Shown here piece by piece: positions 26,621 to 34,765 of a stretch of DNA of 54,332 bases. Source of the DNA: Candidatus Saccharicenans sp. (GTDB taxonomy: Bacteria; Acidobacteriota; Aminicenantia; Aminicenantales; Saccharicenantaceae). Position numbers and translations under genes: made by a program. The DNA is taken from the NCBI GenBank assembly GCA_030018265.1, contig JASEFX010000001.1:117532-171863 (forward strand). The letters are read 5' to 3'. The stretch's first letter is position 1; each line of letters starts with the position of its first letter. A model generated the notes under the pieces. The model had not been told where the DNA came from and did no database searches. It was given only the letters and a program-made list of their open reading frames with translations.

Positions 26621-28978
26621 ATGAAAAAGAAGCTGTCTGTAATTTTGATTTTTATCCTGATTTTATCAATCGGCGTTACCCCATCCCGGGGGGAGATTTA
26701 TTATCCCTGGAAAAACACGTACATCGGGTCTCTCGACCCGAAAGCCTGGCCGGGAATGGTTATCATTCCCTCCTCCAGATCAGCCTTTGCTTTCGTTCCG
26801 AGAGTGTACCGAAATGATAAAATAGCTGAGTTTCATGATTTCTTCTACTTAGTCTCGCAGGTCGGTCCCCATTCTCCTGACGGGCTTTACGCTTCGATGA
26901 AGTTTGACCTGCGGCTGCCCTTTAAGATGGGCAGAGAAACTCCGATTTTTCTGAAGCCGACACCCGAAGAGTACGTGATGCTGGTTGAATGGAGCCGGAG
27001 AGACGAACAGACAGTTGTCGGTCGTTATCAATTTCCGGCGCATCTGGATAAGTTTGAGTTGATTTTCTATTTTCCCTGGGATTTCAGGGGAACTTATTAC
27101 TATTCACCATCTTCCGGATACATTCACGGGGAGACAGGCGCGGCCGGCGCTTCCCGTTTTCTCTGCTGGTTGAGTCTCAAGCCAGAAAAAGTTGATCAGG
27201 TGGACAATCGGCTGATTCTCACTTTCAGAATAAAAAGCAGAACGGAGTTGCACTTCGTCGCCGCTACCGGCGAAACCTACGATTCAATCAACGACCGGAT
27301 TTACCGCTACCGGAGCGGAGGAGCCATAAACGACATTCTGGCCGAAGAAAGCAGAGCGTATTCTAAAAAAAGACTCCAGGTAACCGGTCTTTACGAAGGA
27401 GCGGCCGAGGCTATCACCAACAATCTTTTCTGGATGTGTCTCTATCAGAACGGTTATCATCGTTACTACACTCCGGCCGGCAGGGGCTGGATATTTCCTC
27501 GGCCTGACGGACAGCCGGATCACTGGACGATCTTTGCCTGGGATTCCTTCTTTAATTCGCTGGAAATAGTGGTTGAAAGCGAACGTCTGGCCGCGGAAGT
27601 GATAAAAGCCGTGCTGCAGACTCAGTATCCCAACGGAAACATTCCGAACTGGCGGGGCCGCTTCGGCGGGACACCGGATCGCTCCCAGCCGCCTGTCGGC
27701 TCGTTCGCCGTTTTTAAATTCTTCCTGAGAACCGGCAATCGAGAACTGATAGAGTTCGCCTATCCTTATCTAAAAAAATGGCATGAATTCTGGACTGAAA
27801 TTCAGCCTAACGGCCGTCCGAGAAGAGACGGTAATCATGACGGGCTGCTGGAATGGGGAAGCGATGCGCATCTGGTGGCCGGAGCCGTGCCGCCCTGGGA
27901 AAAAGATGCTTCCGGAAAACAGAGGGCGATGTGGGAGTCGGGGCAGGACGACCTGCCGAACTGGGACGAAGCCGGTTTTAACGAAAAAACCGGAACACTC
28001 GAAATGAACTGCGTGGACCTGAACAGCCTTTACGCACTGGACGCTCGCTGCCTGGCCAGACTGGCTGAATTTCTTGGACACGAAGAAGACAGAAAAAAAT
28101 TCCAGGAAGAATACGAAAAGATAAAAAAGCTGATGAATCTATATCTCTGGGATGAAAAGGAAGGTTTTTATTTCGACCGCCACTGGGATGGCCGGTTCTC
28201 CAGAAAAAAAGCAGCCGCCAATTTCTTCCCTCTGGTCGCGGGCATTCCCGATGAAAACCAGGCTCTGAGAATGATCAAGCGGCTGCTAAACCCGGAGGAA
28301 TTCTGGGGAGATTACGTGCTCCCGACAATTTCCCGCGACGACCCGGCCTTCCAGGATCAGCAGTACTGGCGGGGGACGATCTGGCCTCCAACAAACTACC
28401 TGGTTTATCAGGGTTTAAAAGCTTACGGTTTCGACATGGTGGCTTCGGAATTCGCCCGCAAGAGCACTGAATTGTTTTTACGCATCTGGAAGAACTATCA
28501 GCTCTGCCCGGAAAATTTTGACTCCCGGACTGGAGAGGCCGGAGGGCAGAGGTACCAGAGCTGGGGACCGCTGTTCGCGCTGATCGGGCTGGAAGAGTAT
28601 CTCGATGTCACTCCGTGGGAAGGTTTTCGCTTCGGACACCTTCAGCCGGAGAAAAAAGGCTTGCTGAAAAGAATGTCCATCCTCGGACGCCACTATGATG
28701 TGGAAATTTCACCTTCGAGAGTCAGACTTATAGAAGAGGGAGAAGAACGCGTGAGAACATCAGCGCCCGCCATCTTCCGCCACTTTCTGTACAGCGGAAG
28801 GGAAATTTCCTTTGAAGTAAAAACCCTGAAAAAGAATTCGATCAGGCTGAATTTACCCGCCAGGAAAAAAGGACAGATTCTGATCGACGGCCGGGAGACA
28901 GCCAGGTTCGACAGCCGTCAGGTCAGGGTAGAAGTTCCCGAAGGCCAGCATACGGTGGTGGTAATCGTTTCAGAATGA
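26621..28978 (+). CDS. Exported GH63-like glycoside hydrolase
   Basis: Secreted or periplasmic 785-residue glycosidase with a signal peptide (MKKKLSVILIFILILS, cleavage near SRG). An N-terminal beta-sandwich is followed from about residue 280 by an (alpha/alpha)6 barrel of the GH63/trehalase-like clan: HWTIFAWDSFFNSL contains the usual general-acid Asp, then YPNGNIPNW, DGNHDGLLEWGSD, QDDLPNWD, CVDLNSLYALD and YWRGTIWPPTNYLVYQGL. GH63 members (YgjK, Cwh41) act on alpha-glucosides, mannosylglycerate or glucosylglycerate. The alpha-glucan island 6 kb away suggests an alpha-glucoside, but the substrate is not determined. No ribosome site is seen. Confidence 0.88.
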   Translation: MKKKLSVILIFILILSIGVTPSRGEIYYPWKNTYIGSLDPKAWPGMVIIPSSRSAFAFVPRVYRNDKIAEFHDFFYLVSQVGPHSPDGLYASMKFDLRLPFKMGRETPIFLKPTPEEYVMLVEWSRRDEQTVVGRYQFPAHLDKFELIFYFPWDFRGTYYYSPSSGYIHGETGAAGASRFLCWLSLKPEKVDQVDNRLILTFRIKSRTELHFVAATGETYDSINDRIYRYRSGGAINDILAEESRAYSKKRLQVTGLYEGAAEAITNNLFWMCLYQNGYHRYYTPAGRGWIFPRPDGQPDHWTIFAWDSFFNSLEIVVESERLAAEVIKAVLQTQYPNGNIPNWRGRFGGTPDRSQPPVGSFAVFKFFLRTGNRELIEFAYPYLKKWHEFWTEIQPNGRPRRDGNHDGLLEWGSDAHLVAGAVPPWEKDASGKQRAMWESGQDDLPNWDEAGFNEKTGTLEMNCVDLNSLYALDARCLARLAEFLGHEEDRKKFQEEYEKIKKLMNLYLWDEKEGFYFDRHWDGRFSRKKAAANFFPLVAGIPDENQALRMIKRLLNPEEFWGDYVLPTISRDDPAFQDQQYWRGTIWPPTNYLVYQGLKAYGFDMVASEFARKSTELFLRIWKNYQLCPENFDSRTGEAGGQRYQSWGPLFALIGLEEYLDVTPWEGFRFGHLQPEKKGLLKRMSILGRHYDVEISPSRVRLIEEGEERVRTSAPAIFRHFLYSGREISFEVKTLKKNSIRLNLPARKKGQILIDGRETARFDSRQVRVEVPEGQHTVVVIVSE

Positions 28979-29024
28979 AACCTCTGCCCTCATCCAGCAG
29001 CTAAAAACGGCAAAGCGCCGGATT

Positions 29025-29660
29025 TCAATCCCGTAGAAGAAGGACCGGATAACCGGCGGCGTTTATTTTTTCAGCGAGAGTCCTCGCTTCGGACTCGCCG
29101 CTGGCCCGGAGTCTTACCCGATAAAAAGTCCGGCCATCATGCTGAAAGTTTGAGATAAAAACTCCCGGGAAATCCTTCTGCAATTTCTGCTGCAGGGCTC
29201 TGGCATTTTCCAGAGAAATGAAGGAACCGACCTGAAGAATGTAGCCGGAAGGCGCCGGAATGGTCTTCTCCCGGTCAAATCCGACAACTTCAAGCCTGAC
29301 CCTGGCGGTTCCCGGTCCGATCATATCGAGCATTCTGGCGGCCGCATAAGACAGGTCAATGATGCGACCTTTGACAAAAGGACCGCGGTCGTTGATGCGC
29401 ACGGTAACCTGCCTTCCGTTGTCCAGGTTGGTCACCAGAACCAGCGTGCCGAAGGGCAGAGAAGGATGAGCGGCGGTCAGGTCATTCTGGTCAAAAATTT
29501 CCCGGCTGGATGTCGGACGCCCGTGGAACTCCGGTCCATACCAGGAAGCGATGCCCGTCTCCACGTAAGGGGAAGGCGGCGGACTCAGACTCGGTTTTGA
29601 CGGACGGCAGGAATACAGCAAAGCGAAAAGCAAAAAAAGCGTCAGATATTTTCTTTTCAT
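29025..29660 (-). CDS. rlpA: RlpA-like lipoprotein (septal lytic transglycosylase type) with SPOR domain
   Basis: Envelope lipoprotein of 211 residues: lipobox LLYSC with Cys18, a proline-rich linker, then the double-psi beta-barrel RlpA domain (ETGIASWYGPEFHGRPTSSREIF, FGTLVLVTNLDNGR, VRINDRGPF, IDLSYAAARML). After about residue 135 comes a SPOR domain (YILQVGSFISLENARAL...YRVRLRA) that binds denuded peptidoglycan at the division site. RlpA of Pseudomonas cleaves such naked glycan strands; the Glu/Asp residues of the active site appear retained. No Shine-Dalgarno is seen, and a promoter with -10 eight bases before the ATG suggests a leaderless mRNA. Confidence 0.92.
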   Translation of the reverse strand: MKRKYLTLFLLFALLYSCRPSKPSLSPPPSPYVETGIASWYGPEFHGRPTSSREIFDQNDLTAAHPSLPFGTLVLVTNLDNGRQVTVRINDRGPFVKGRIIDLSYAAARMLDMIGPGTARVRLEVVGFDREKTIPAPSGYILQVGSFISLENARALQQKLQKDFPGVFISNFQHDGRTFYRVRLRASGESEARTLAEKINAAGYPVLLLRD

Positions 29661-29668
29661 CAGCCACT

Positions 29669-29697
29669 ATTTTGCCAGTCTCTGCCGTAGAATTCAA
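29669..29697 (-). promoter_or_regulatory. Predicted leaderless promoter of rlpA
   Basis: Minus-strand -35 TTGAAT (29692-29697), 17 bp spacer, -10 CAAAAT (29669-29674), then 8 bases to the ATG. It lies back to back with the LOG promoter, the two -35 boxes being 5 bp apart. Confidence 0.45.
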
Positions 29698-29702
29698 ATT
29701 TA

Positions 29703-29732
29703 TTGACAAAAACCGGGCAATAAAGAGAAAAT
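29703..29732 (+). promoter_or_regulatory. Predicted promoter of the LOG-family gene
   Basis: Consensus -35 TTGACA (29703-29708), 18 bp spacer, -10 GAAAAT (29727-29732). The predicted start of transcription falls within the inverted repeat at 29732-29748. Confidence 0.5.
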
Positions 29733-29748
29733 TTATAAGCTTTATAAA
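29732..29748. promoter_or_regulatory. 17 bp perfect palindrome at the LOG transcription start
   Basis: TTTATAA-GCT-TTATAAA is a perfect 7-3-7 inverted repeat just downstream of the -10 of the LOG gene and 22 bases before its ATG. The position suits a repressor operator; AT-rich chance palindromes are common, so confidence is limited. Confidence 0.35.
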
Positions 29749-29769
29749 AATTCCTATCCGGAGTGGGAA

Positions 29770-30516
29770 ATGAAAAAAACAGAACCGAGAAAACTGGAAA
29801 TTCCCGAATCTCCTTATCGCGACCTTGAATTCCTGGAGTCGCTTGAAGGGCGGACACTCAGAATCCTCAGCGAATACGTCTGGCCGATGGCCAGACTGGA
29901 AAAACTCAAGGTGGAAAGCACCATTCTTTTTCTCGGTTCGGCCAAGGCGAATCCCGCCAGCACCGGCTCGATTCTCGATAAGTATTACTGGGAAGCCGAA
30001 GAGCTTGCCTACCGCATAACCAAGTGGGCGATGAACTTGAGGCCGAAGGGCAGGAAATACGTCGTCTGCACCGGAGGCGGCCCTGGAATAATGGAAGCCG
30101 CCAACAGAGGAGCCGGCCGGGCCGGCGGAAAGAGTATCGGGATGAACATCTCGCTGCCGCAGCCGCAGCTGCCAAATCCCTACATCACTCCGGGATTGAG
30201 CTTTACTTTTCATTATTTCTTCATGCGCAAATTCTGGCTGCTGTATAAGGCTAAAGCAGTGATTGCCTTTCCGGGCGGTTACGGAACTCTCGACGAATTT
30301 TTTGAAATCATAACTCTTCTCCAGACAGGAAAAGTATCCCGCAAGGAAGTGCTGCTTATTCTGTACGGACCGGATTACTGGAACAGAATTGTTAATTTCC
30401 AGGCGATGGTGGAAGCCGGCGCCATCACCGAAGAAGATGCCAGGCTGTTTCATGTATGTTCCAGCCCAGAAGAAGCTTTTAATTTCCTGAAGAAACGCCT
30501 GCCAGAAATGGATTAA
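29770..30516 (+). CDS. LOG family protein (nucleotide 5'-monophosphate nucleosidase-like)
   Basis: Rossmann-like LOG/TIGR00730 protein of 248 residues, a family that removes ribose-5-phosphate from nucleoside monophosphates or cytokinin nucleotides. Signature motifs are GGGPGIMEA at residues 102-110 and PGGYGTLDE at 168-176, holding the catalytic Arg/Glu neighbourhood. The N-terminal extension of about 45 residues is longer than in the plain 180-residue LOG proteins and resembles the YgdH/PpnN-like group. GGAG lies 6 bases before the ATG. Its TAA stop overlaps that of the convergent VanZ gene in a shared TTAA. Confidence 0.9.
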   Translation: MKKTEPRKLEIPESPYRDLEFLESLEGRTLRILSEYVWPMARLEKLKVESTILFLGSAKANPASTGSILDKYYWEAEELAYRITKWAMNLRPKGRKYVVCTGGGPGIMEAANRGAGRAGGKSIGMNISLPQPQLPNPYITPGLSFTFHYFFMRKFWLLYKAKAVIAFPGGYGTLDEFFEIITLLQTGKVSRKEVLLILYGPDYWNRIVNFQAMVEAGAITEEDARLFHVCSSPEEAFNFLKKRLPEMD

Positions 30517-30914
30517 GCAGCAGGCTGGTTATGCTGACCGGCTCTTTTCTGTTTCCAGTCATATATAAGCCAGAAAGCAATCAGCCCGGCAAGCAGCCCG
30601 AGAGCGTCGGCCAGCCAGTCCTTCCAGTCGCACTGCCTTCCGGGAACAAACATTTGATGGATTTCATCCAGCACTCCAATGGCCAGTCCGGTCAGGATGG
30701 TCAGATAAACTCTCAGGAATTTAAGCTCGCTGAAGTTGTTAAAAAAACCGAGCGCCAGAAGGAACCCGAGGCCGGCAAATTCCAGTGAATGAGCTCCCTT
30801 GTCCCAGAAAAGAAGTCCGAGCTTTAATTTAAGGTCGCGGGTGGAGAGGAAGAAAATAAGCCCGCAGTAAACCACAGCCGGAAGAAAATAAAGATGCTGT
30901 CTGGTTAATTTCAT
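30513..30914 (-). CDS. VanZ-like membrane protein
   Basis: A 133-residue membrane protein with about four hydrophobic segments and the VanZ-family motif GVLDEIHQMFVPGRQCDWKDWLAD near residue 80, in which acidic and aromatic residues line a membrane cavity. VanZ of Enterococcus gives low-level teicoplanin resistance; most chromosomal homologues have unknown envelope roles. It starts with AGGA about 5 bases before the ATG. Convergent with the LOG gene, overlapping by 4 bp. Confidence 0.85.
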   Translation of the reverse strand: MKLTRQHLYFLPAVVYCGLIFFLSTRDLKLKLGLLFWDKGAHSLEFAGLGFLLALGFFNNFSELKFLRVYLTILTGLAIGVLDEIHQMFVPGRQCDWKDWLADALGLLAGLIAFWLIYDWKQKRAGQHNQPAA

Positions 30915-31026
30915 CTCAATCCTTTTAGCATCAATTTTACCAGCAATCAGGATTTAGACAAGCCAGCGAACAATTTTGCTATCCTTGACTCCTGAAATGG
31001 TGTATGATATCAAAAAGGGAACAAAA

Positions 31027-31761
31027 ATGGAAAAAAGAGCTAATTATCTCAGCGGTCTTGAATACCCGGGCAGGTTCATCATCGCCGGCCAGCTTAAGAG
31101 CGAGCAGGAGTTGTGTTTAATCTACGGAATCACAGGCAGGTCGCCATCGAGTCAGGCCAGAAGGATGGTAAAAAAAGAAAACGGCATCTGGGTGGAACCG
31201 ACCGACCCTCAGTTGATCATTTCCGGAAAGCCGGAACTTCTTATTTACCCGGCGATAATGTACTCACCCTCTGGTATTGTCGTTTCGAACGGAAAGCATA
31301 CCACTGACATTGCCGGTTCTCTTGACTCCGGAAGAAGCCCGGTTCTGGTGCTGGCCCGCGCGCTGCAGGACTGGAAATACGAACCCGACGAGCCGGTTTT
31401 CACTCCTCGCATCAGCCTGGCATACTGCGGTGGCTTCAGTGTGGGGATGAGCATCATCCGCCGCGGAGAATTCGGTTCGGTCATCAGAAACTTCTTCGAG
31501 CTTCCGCTGCTTCCCGGCAAAGGCTGGCTGCTTATGACTTACATGGGCATAAACGTGGACCCGCTGCCCTCGTTTTTTGGAGAACCTGTATTCCTGGAAA
31601 TGGTCGGCAGCACGGCCGAGGAAGTGGCTCATGGAGTTTACGAATCTCTGGCTCCGGCCGCCGGCAAACCTGACCTGAGGGTGGCCGTAGCCGGCGTTCG
31701 GGCGACGCTGCCTGACGGAGAAATTCAGGAAATTAAAATCATAAACAGAAACGAAGGATGA
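31027..31761 (+). CDS. purO: IMP cyclohydrolase, PurO-like
   Basis: Last enzyme of purine synthesis, closing FAICAR to IMP, of the archaeal-type PurO family (COG3363) rather than the MGS-like domain of PurH. 244 residues with the expected ntn-hydrolase-like fold: an opening YLSGLEYPGRFIIAG, YGITGRSPSSQAR, SNGKHTTDI and YCGGFSVGMSIIRRGEFG in mid-protein. I start at ATG 31027 because the AAGGGA site and the conserved N-terminus fit it, not the in-frame ATG at 30976. It ends 4 bp before the transformylase gene, which supplies its substrate. Confidence 0.88.
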   Translation: MEKRANYLSGLEYPGRFIIAGQLKSEQELCLIYGITGRSPSSQARRMVKKENGIWVEPTDPQLIISGKPELLIYPAIMYSPSGIVVSNGKHTTDIAGSLDSGRSPVLVLARALQDWKYEPDEPVFTPRISLAYCGGFSVGMSIIRRGEFGSVIRNFFELPLLPGKGWLLMTYMGINVDPLPSFFGEPVFLEMVGSTAEEVAHGVYESLAPAAGKPDLRVAVAGVRATLPDGEIQEIKIINRNEG

Positions 31762-31765
31762 GAAC

Positions 31766-32848
31766 ATGAGCGACCAGGAAAAGAGAACTGCCAGAACCCA
31801 GTATCAGACAAAGGTCAGCGAGAGCTTCCCCGAAGTTCTGACGCTGGGTGAGACTAAATTCCTCAAGAAGATTTCGATGCGCTACGGCGAAAATCCGGGT
31901 TATCCGGCAGCTTTCTACCAGGAGGAGGGAGCTTCGGGCCCGAACATGGCCACGATGGAAGTTCTTCAGGAAGGCACGAAGGGGCTCAGCTACATCAACG
32001 TCGGCGATATGGACCTCGGTCAGCGTCTGGCGAAGAAGCTGACAGAAATTTTCCCTGGAAAGGCTGTTGCTGTAATCATCAAGCATGAAATGCCCAGCGG
32101 CGTCGCTCTCGGTTCAAGCGGTCTTGAAGCTTTCAACAAAGCCTGGCAGACGGACCCGCTATCTAACTTCGGAAGCGTCGACGTTTTTAACTTCCGGGTG
32201 GAAGAAGACCTGGCGCGTCTGCTGGTGGAAAGCCCGCGCAACATCGAGGTGGTCTACGCTCCGGATTACAGCCCGGAAGCGCTGGAAATTCTGGCCACGA
32301 GAAAAGTCCTGCGGGTGGTGCGGATGGGTGCTCCGCTGGACCAGCCCTCAGTTGATAACGGTCTGGAATTGAAGCGGGTGGCGGGAGGACTGCTCGTCCA
32401 GCAGAGGTTTAATTCGCGAATCGTCTCTCCGGAATTCATAGATGTGGTTTCAAAGAAGAAGCCCGATGACAGCCAGTTGCGAGCAGCCCTGCTGTGCTGG
32501 ACGGTGGCCTGCTTCACGCGATCAAACGCGATTGTCATCGGAACTGAGGACAAAATCCATGGCATAGGTTCGGGTCAGCGCAGCCGGATCGATGCGGCTG
32601 AAGACGCCATCAGACTCTCCCGGAGGGGATACGGACCGCTTGGCTGCGTCATGGCTTCCGATGCCTTTATGCCGTTTCCAGATGTGGTCGAGCTTGCCGC
32701 CAGCAACGGAATCACCGGCATAATTTATCCTCTCGGTTCTATCAGAGACCAGGAAATCATAGACAGAGCCGACGAACTCAGTCTGGTGATGATGGTTACC
32801 AGGAAACCGGGTGAAATCGACTGTGAGAGATGCTTCCTGCACAGATAA
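31766..32848 (+). CDS. purH: AICAR transformylase (PurH C-terminal domain only)
   Basis: Formylates AICAR with 10-formyl-THF to FAICAR. The 360-residue protein covers only the AICARFT part of PurH: SMRYGENPGYPAAFY, LSYINVGDMD, the catalytic Lys-His in IIKHEMPSGVALG near residue 112, SNFGSVDVFN and CFTRSNAIVIG...GIGSGQRSRIDA, ending LVMMVTRKPGEIDC. The roughly 200-residue N-terminal cyclohydrolase of ordinary PurH is absent, and the gene just upstream provides that activity as a separate protein. AAGGATGAG precedes the ATG. Naming it purH is by domain homology; stand-alone forms are known in archaea and some bacteria. Confidence 0.92.
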   Translation: MSDQEKRTARTQYQTKVSESFPEVLTLGETKFLKKISMRYGENPGYPAAFYQEEGASGPNMATMEVLQEGTKGLSYINVGDMDLGQRLAKKLTEIFPGKAVAVIIKHEMPSGVALGSSGLEAFNKAWQTDPLSNFGSVDVFNFRVEEDLARLLVESPRNIEVVYAPDYSPEALEILATRKVLRVVRMGAPLDQPSVDNGLELKRVAGGLLVQQRFNSRIVSPEFIDVVSKKKPDDSQLRAALLCWTVACFTRSNAIVIGTEDKIHGIGSGQRSRIDAAEDAIRLSRRGYGPLGCVMASDAFMPFPDVVELAASNGITGIIYPLGSIRDQEIIDRADELSLVMMVTRKPGEIDCERCFLHR

Positions 32849-33374
32849 TCAGAAAAAGGAAAATTTTTTTCTGGCCTCATCAGTGAATCGTTCGGTCAGA
32901 GATAAAAGCGAAGAGCTGGCTTATGTGATTCAAAAGCATCGAGCCACCCATCTTCATTACGACCTGAGACTCGAAAAAGACGGAGTTCTAAAAAGCTGGT
33001 CTCTGCCCAAGGAACCTCCGGTTGAAGGTCAGGAAAAGAGGCTGGCGGTGCAGGTGGAAGACCACCCGCTTGAGTACAGAGATTTTGAAGGAACAATTCC
33101 CGAAGGAGAATACGGCACCGGACAGGTAGAAATCTGGGACAGGGGTTATTACCGTATTCTGAACGAAACCGATAAGCTTCTCGAAATATTCATCGAGGGA
33201 AAAAAATTGAACGGAGTTTATACGCTGGTGCGCCTTAAGGATAAAACCCGCGGGAAGAAAAACCTCTGGCTTTTTTTCCGGAACAAAAATCAGGAAAAAT
33301 CCTGGCAGGCGGGCAAAGGAGCAAAAAGAGGAAAAAGCGCGAAAGGAGAGAAAGCACTAAATGAGAAAGATTAG
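32811..33374 (+). CDS. Stand-alone DNA ligase D 3'-phosphoesterase domain protein
   Basis: Protein of up to 187 residues consisting only of the LigD phosphoesterase (PE) domain, which trims 3'-phosphates and 3'-ribonucleotides during end-joining repair. The metal-binding signature QKHRATHLHYDLRLEKDGVLKSW is followed by LAVQVEDHPLEYRDFEGTIPEGEYGTGQVEIWDRG, exactly the PE pattern. A Lys/Gly-rich tail ends it. The start is uncertain: GTG at 32811 has AGGA 6 bases upstream but overlaps purH by 38 bp, while GTG at 32883 has no ribosome site. No LigD polymerase, ligase or Ku gene is in the window. It overlaps the M28 peptidase gene by 14 bp. Confidence 0.88.
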   Translation: MKSTVRDASCTDNQKKENFFLASSVNRSVRDKSEELAYVIQKHRATHLHYDLRLEKDGVLKSWSLPKEPPVEGQEKRLAVQVEDHPLEYRDFEGTIPEGEYGTGQVEIWDRGYYRILNETDKLLEIFIEGKKLNGVYTLVRLKDKTRGKKNLWLFFRNKNQEKSWQAGKGAKRGKSAKGEKALNEKD

Positions 33375-34764
33375 AGCTTTTTGCCTGATTTGCTTTTCTT
33401 TCTTTTTCCTTTTAAACGGTTGCCAGCAGCGTGTGGCTGAAAGAAGCGAGCAGACAATCCTCTCCAGGTTTGTGCCATACTTCGAATCGATAAAAAAAAT
33501 CGGGCTGCAGGAAGAAAACGCATATGAATTCTTGAAGAAGATAACTTCGGTCGGCGGTCGTCTCACCGGAAGCGAGCAGGCTGACCGGGCAGTTGAGATC
33601 AGCTTAAAGATAATGGAGGAATCCGGTTTTGACCGCGTCTGGAGCGAACCGGTAGAGGTAAGAAGATGGGTGAGGGGTGAGCCGGAACAGGCGATGGTGA
33701 AAAGCGAGAAATTCCCGCCGCAGGCGCTGAAAATCGCAGCTCTCGGAAACAGCGTCCCGACTCCCTCTTCCGGCCTGGAAGCTGAAGTTGTGGAAATTCA
33801 AAGCGAGGAAGAACTGGCCTCAGCCGCTGAGAAGATTCCCGGCAGAATAGTTTTTTACAACGTTCCGCTCGACCGGACCTGCACTGACCCGTTTTCCGCC
33901 TACCGACGTGCGGCCAGATTCCGCGTAAACGGCGCCTCAAAAGCTGCTAACTACGGGGCAGTGGCTGTTCTCGTCAGGTCCACCACCTTCAGAATAGACG
34001 CACACCCGCACACCGGTTTGATGGAGTATCAGGAAGGTCTTCCGAAAATACCGGCGGCGGCCATCAGCACGGCTGACGCTGAAAAGCTTCATCGCTGGCT
34101 TCAACAGGATCCGGCACTTAAAATCTGGATAAAACTCAACTGCCGGGATGAAGGCAAGGTCACTTCAGCCAATGTTATCGGCGAACTTACCGGACGGGAA
34201 AAACCTGAAGAAATCATTCTGATAGGGGGACATCTTGACAGCTGGGATCTGAGTCCTGGCGCCCATGATGACGCGGCCGGATGTGCGGTGGCTATTGAAG
34301 CTCTCAGACTGATCAAGGAAGCAGGTTTGAAGCCCGGAAGAACGATCAGAGCGGTTCTTTTCATGGATGAGGAATTTGGCGGCACAGGTGGCCGGGCATA
34401 CGCTGCCTCCGTCAACCGGAACAGGGAAAAACACCTGGTGGCCATCGAACAGGACAGAGGCGGTGGCGCTCCGGTCGGGCTGGCCTTTACCCTGGAAAAA
34501 TTGATAGAAAAAATCCGTCCGCTTGAAAGTTATCTCAGACCACTTGGAATAAACTGGATCGTAAAGGGCGGCGGCGGAGTCGACGTCTCCCCGCTCCGGG
34601 AATCTGGAGCTGTTCTCGGCAGTCTGATGCCCGAAGTCCAGAAATATTTTGATTACCATCACAGTGCTCTTGATGTGCCTGAAGTGGTGCATCCGAGAGA
34701 ACTGGAACTTCAGGCGGTAATATTAGCCATCGTTGTTTTTTACCTGGCAGAAACAGGAGTGTGA
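33361..34764 (+). CDS. M28 family metallopeptidase, lipoprotein
   Basis: Envelope-anchored 467-residue aminopeptidase or carboxypeptidase related to plasma glutamate carboxypeptidase (CPQ). The signal ends in lipobox LLNGC with Cys21. A PA-like insert lies near residues 110-240. The M28 zinc site is complete: His/Asp in GGHLDSWDLS near residue 291, bridging Asp in AHDDAAG, the Glu pair in FMDEEFGG near residue 339, Asp in EQDRGGG and a distal His in YHHSALDVP. It supports extracytoplasmic peptide degradation. The next gene starts 1 base after its stop. Confidence 0.93.
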   Translation: MRKIRAFCLICFSFFFLLNGCQQRVAERSEQTILSRFVPYFESIKKIGLQEENAYEFLKKITSVGGRLTGSEQADRAVEISLKIMEESGFDRVWSEPVEVRRWVRGEPEQAMVKSEKFPPQALKIAALGNSVPTPSSGLEAEVVEIQSEEELASAAEKIPGRIVFYNVPLDRTCTDPFSAYRRAARFRVNGASKAANYGAVAVLVRSTTFRIDAHPHTGLMEYQEGLPKIPAAAISTADAEKLHRWLQQDPALKIWIKLNCRDEGKVTSANVIGELTGREKPEEIILIGGHLDSWDLSPGAHDDAAGCAVAIEALRLIKEAGLKPGRTIRAVLFMDEEFGGTGGRAYAASVNRNREKHLVAIEQDRGGGAPVGLAFTLEKLIEKIRPLESYLRPLGINWIVKGGGGVDVSPLRESGAVLGSLMPEVQKYFDYHHSALDVPEVVHPRELELQAVILAIVVFYLAETGV

Positions 34765-34765
34765 T

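Noticed and set aside
30985-31013. TTGACT-17-TATCAA before the purO-like gene
   Set aside because: The spacing is right, but the predicted start would leave a leader that cuts into the apparent AAGGGA ribosome site, so I did not list it.
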